A stretch of 45,256 bases of DNA from Acetobacteraceae bacterium AT-5844 (lineage in GTDB: Bacteria > Pseudomonadota > Alphaproteobacteria > Acetobacterales > Acetobacteraceae). The stretch covers positions 1 to 45,256 of the forward strand of contig JH599964.1 of the NCBI GenBank assembly GCA_000245075.1. Direction: 5' to 3'. Below are positions 43,227 through 45,256 of this stretch, one piece after another. The notes below the pieces were generated by a model. The model saw only the letters and a list, made by a program, of their open reading frames with translations, ran no database searches and was not told where the DNA came from. The position numbers were made by a program, and so were the translations under genes. The stretch's first letter is position 1. Each line of letters begins with the position of its first letter.

Positions 43227-43769
43227 ATGGCCCGCCGCGCCCGCACATTGTCCGAGGAGGAACGCGCCCTTTGGCGTGCCTTCGCCGCGCATGTGACGCC
43301 CTTGCCCGGCCATGGCCTGCCTCCCGCACCGCCTGCCCCGGCCCCGCCGCCCCAAGCGGCAGCTTCAGCGCCCGCATCCCTGCAGCCTGCCACCGCCAGG
43401 CCGGCCAAGCCGGCCCACGCGCCGGTGCGTGTCGGCACGCCGCCCCCGGGGATCGACAGCCATCGCTGGCGCGACCTGCGGCGCGGCCGCACTCGCCCCG
43501 AGCGCACCCTGGACCTGCACGGCCGCCGGGCACAGGACGCCTATCACGCCGTGCGCGCCTTCCTGCTCTCCGCGCATGCGGATGGCATACGCTGCGTGGC
43601 GGTGGTGACGGGGAAAGGGCCGATGCCGGAAGGGGGCGTGCTGCGGCGGGAATTCCCGCACTGGCTGAACGCGCCGGATCTGCGCCACCTCGTGCTGGGC
43701 GCGGCCTATCCGCATGTGGCCAACCAAGGGGCGGTGCATCTGCTGCTGCGCCGGCGCCGCGATATATGA
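43227..43769 (+). CDS. Smr-domain protein
   Basis: A 180-residue protein with a Pro/Ala-rich disordered N-terminal half (about residues 28-75) and a C-terminal Smr domain, a nicking-endonuclease/RNA-binding fold. The LDLHG motif (LDLHGRR, 95-101) and the VVTGKG motif are intact. The third conserved segment, usually HGGxGA, reads ANQGAVHLLLRR here. Family members are linked to MutS2-like recombination and ribosome-rescue functions. It overlaps the regulator gene downstream by 4 bp. Confidence 0.88.
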   Translation: MARRARTLSEEERALWRAFAAHVTPLPGHGLPPAPPAPAPPPQAAASAPASLQPATARPAKPAHAPVRVGTPPPGIDSHRWRDLRRGRTRPERTLDLHGRRAQDAYHAVRAFLLSAHADGIRCVAVVTGKGPMPEGGVLRREFPHWLNAPDLRHLVLGAAYPHVANQGAVHLLLRRRRDI

Positions 43770-44119
43770 CGCCCTTCGGCGCCCGGCTCCGCATGCTGCG
43801 GGAGGAGAAGGGGGTCACCCTCTCCGGGCTGGCGGCGGCGTTGCAGGTGTCGCCGGCCTATCTCTCGGCACTGGAGCATGGGCGGCGCGGCCGGCCATCG
43901 GCGGGGCTGATCCAGCAGGTCAACGAGTATTTCGGCCTCTGGGACAATGTGGAGGAGCTGGAGCGGCTCGCCCGGCTGTCTCATCCCCGCGTGGTGTTGG
44001 ACACTTCGGGCCTCTCTCCTGAAGCCACGGAGCTGGCGAACCGGCTCGCACTGAGAATTCGTACCCTCTCCCCAGCCCGGATCGCGGCCTTGCGGGAGGT
44101 TCTGGAGCGCGAAGAATAG
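43766..44119 (+). CDS. XRE-family helix-turn-helix protein
   Basis: A 117-residue DNA-binding protein with one Cro/C1-type helix-turn-helix at about residues 5-60: RLRMLREEKGVTLSGLAAAL, VSPAYLSALEHGRRGRPSAG. The C-terminal half is helical (LARLSHPRVVLDTSGLSPEA) and may dimerise. It is translationally coupled to the Smr gene and so may autoregulate that pair; no operator was identified. Confidence 0.87.
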   Translation: MTPFGARLRMLREEKGVTLSGLAAALQVSPAYLSALEHGRRGRPSAGLIQQVNEYFGLWDNVEELERLARLSHPRVVLDTSGLSPEATELANRLALRIRTLSPARIAALREVLEREE

Positions 44120-44290
44120 GCGCAGGCCTGGCCTTCCGGGAGACGTGGAGCGGGTGGCGGATATGCTGGCCCTTCCGCTCACGCCTGCTCAAAGCCTCGC
44201 GAAGCCACCCCGCCACCGACACGAAATCACTTGGCGAAAGCGGCCCCCTTGAGGAGGCTGGCGGCGTGCAGGGAACGGAGGAAACAGGCA

Positions 44291-44731
44291 ATGCGTGTCA
44301 TGGTCCTCGTGAAGGCCACAGCGGAGAGCGAGCGGGGGGAGATGCCTCCCACCGAGCTGCTGGAGGCCATGGGCCGGTACAATGAGGAACTGGCCAATGC
44401 CGGCATCATGCTGGCGGGGGAAGGGCTGAAGCCATCCTCGCAAGGCAAGCGCGTGGCCTTCGATGGCACGGGCCGCACCGTCATCGACGGTCCCTTCGCC
44501 GCCACCAGCGAGTTGGTGGCCGGCTTCTGGCTTTGGCAGGTGAAGGACATGGCCGAGGCGGTGGAGTGGGTGAAGCGCTGCCCCAACCCCATGCCCGGCC
44601 CCAGTGAGATCGAGATCCGCCCGATCTACGAGGCCGCCGATTTCGGCGAGGCGCTGACGCCGGAGATAGCGGCGGCGGAAGACAGGCTGCGCGAGAGGCT
44701 GGCCGGGCGGCAGGTGCCACCCGGCGGCTGA
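44291..44731 (+). CDS. YCII-related (DGPF-type) protein
   Basis: A 146-residue protein of the YCII/DGPF family, with a ferredoxin-like fold. It shows MRVMVLVKATAESERGEMP, LLEAMGRYNEELANAGIM, VIDGPFAATSELVAGFWLWQV and CPNPMPGPSEIEIRPI, all typical. Relatives sit next to ECF sigma factors or act as small decarboxylase/isomerase-like proteins; no function is established and no sigma gene is nearby. AGGAAA lies 7 nt before ATG 44291, which is preferred over a TTG 20 codons upstream. Confidence 0.88.
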   Translation: MRVMVLVKATAESERGEMPPTELLEAMGRYNEELANAGIMLAGEGLKPSSQGKRVAFDGTGRTVIDGPFAATSELVAGFWLWQVKDMAEAVEWVKRCPNPMPGPSEIEIRPIYEAADFGEALTPEIAAAEDRLRERLAGRQVPPGG

Positions 44732-44732
44732 G

Positions 44733-44761
44733 AGGCAAGGCCGGGCTGGCCCGGCCTGCCT
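44733..44761. terminator. Bidirectional terminator hairpin
   Basis: AGGCA-A-GGCCGGG pairs with CCCGGCC-TGCCT: a 12-bp stem with one bulged A and a 4-nt loop, starting just after the YCII stop and ending 5 nt before the convergent gene's stop. Confidence 0.6.
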
Positions 44762-44765
44762 GCCC

Positions 44766-45256
44766 TCAGTTGATTTCCTCGCCCGGCTTGATGCCCCACA
44801 TATCCGCCCGGCGCAGGAAGCCGCGATGGTCCGCCACCTGCACCTCGCACCAGGTGCTGTCGGCGCCGCAGCGGCGGATGCGCCCGACCACGCCCGGCTG
44901 AAGGCGGGCGACGACGCCGCTGCTGTCGCTGTCAGACGAATGCAGGTTCCGCTCCTGGCCACGCACCAGGAAGGTACGCCGGGCGGAAAGCGTGGACTGG
45001 TGCACCCAGCCCTCGGTGCCGTCCATGTCCCGGATACGGCGCCACTGGTTGTACTCGCGCACCACCTCCACCGGCAGGTCGCGCCGCTGATAGGTCCATT
45101 CGATCGGGAAGCGTGTATCCGGGCCGACGCGCAGATTCACCTCATCCGAGCGCAGCGCCACGAAGCGGGGCGTGGGCAGGCCGGTGACGCTGCCGACATC
45201 GGGCAGGGCCTCCGGCGGTGGCTGCACGGGGGCCGGTGGCCGCGCCGCCGCGCTGG
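44766..45256 (-). CDS. Bacterial SH3-domain protein (N-terminus beyond window)
   Basis: The frame is open to the right edge, so the true start, and probably a signal peptide, lies outside. Visible sequence begins with a Pro/Ala linker and holds two SH3-like modules. The first is VNLRVGPDTRFPIEWTYQRR with WRRIRDMDGTEGWVHQSTLS, and the second is SGVVARLQPGVVGRIRRCG with WCEVQVADHRGFLRRADMWG. This pairing is the SH3_4-type envelope domain, expected to bind cell-wall peptides in the periplasm. A GTG at 45227 is in frame but sits inside the linker and is unlikely to be the start. Confidence 0.85.
   Translation of the reverse strand, partial: SAAARPPAPVQPPPEALPDVGSVTGLPTPRFVALRSDEVNLRVGPDTRFPIEWTYQRRDLPVEVVREYNQWRRIRDMDGTEGWVHQSTLSARRTFLVRGQERNLHSSDSDSSGVVARLQPGVVGRIRRCGADSTWCEVQVADHRGFLRRADMWGIKPGEEIN

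Overview
The window is GC-rich, densely packed bacterial DNA with mostly GC-ending codons. Many genes overlap by 4 bp (ATGA/GTGA). The gene families, including ETF-ubiquinone oxidoreductase beside a family-4-type uracil-DNA glycosylase, ispE, ctaA, tldD and many IclR, crotonase, acyl-CoA dehydrogenase and dipeptide-ABC genes, suggest an aerobic alphaproteobacterium. A Roseomonas-like member of the Acetobacteraceae/Rhodospirillales fits best; this is inference from family content and style, not from a marker gene.

Region 1 (1-5.9 kb) looks like core genome: the start of a probable uracil-DNA glycosylase, ETF-QO, a secreted protein with two copies of one domain, a TPR lipoprotein translationally coupled to ispE, and tRNA-Gln(TTG). 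Region 2 (6-12.6 kb) is a catabolic-looking cluster behind a divergent IclR regulator: two SDR dehydrogenases, a NodB/PuuE-type deacetylase, a family-5 solute-binding protein without its own permease, and a taurine:pyruvate-type class III aminotransferase. It ends in a double-hairpin 3' element, which faces an inverted copy of the same architecture at the end of the convergent neighbour.

Region 3 (12.8-34.3 kb) is the most interesting part. It holds three transcription blocks for the breakdown of an unidentified acid through CoA thioesters. A minus-strand operon encodes acyl-CoA dehydrogenase, crotonase, a second acyl-CoA dehydrogenase, a hydantoinase-type amidohydrolase and a CobW GTPase. 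A plus-strand operon encodes a complete dipeptide/oligopeptide-type ABC importer, a MaoC hydratase, an NTF2-like protein and a second crotonase, followed by an acyl-CoA ligase with its own promoter region. A second minus-strand operon encodes a double-hotdog MaoC hydratase, a BisC/TorA-type molybdoenzyme, a two-subunit CoA-transferase-fold protein (IpdAB-like), an SDR and a BKACE enzyme; a divergent IclR gene sits at its head. A 25-bp element of form GAAAC-N3-GTTTC-N7-GAAAC occurs once in front of each block (18322, 25292, 33493) and was not noticed elsewhere. The simplest reading is one regulon under the IclR protein encoded at 33587.

Region 4 (34.3-45.3 kb) returns to mixed chromosomal genes. 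An OhrR-like MarR regulator faces a chloroperoxidase-type alpha/beta hydrolase across a 17-bp-arm palindrome. A four-gene overlapping operon follows (ctaA, a four-PAS histidine kinase, tldD, a GNAT acetyltransferase). Then come a glycosyltransferase with a TVP38/DedA-type membrane protein, an Smr-domain protein with an XRE regulator, a YCII-type protein and a partial SH3-domain protein. No rRNA, CRISPR array, insertion sequence, integrase or phage gene was seen.
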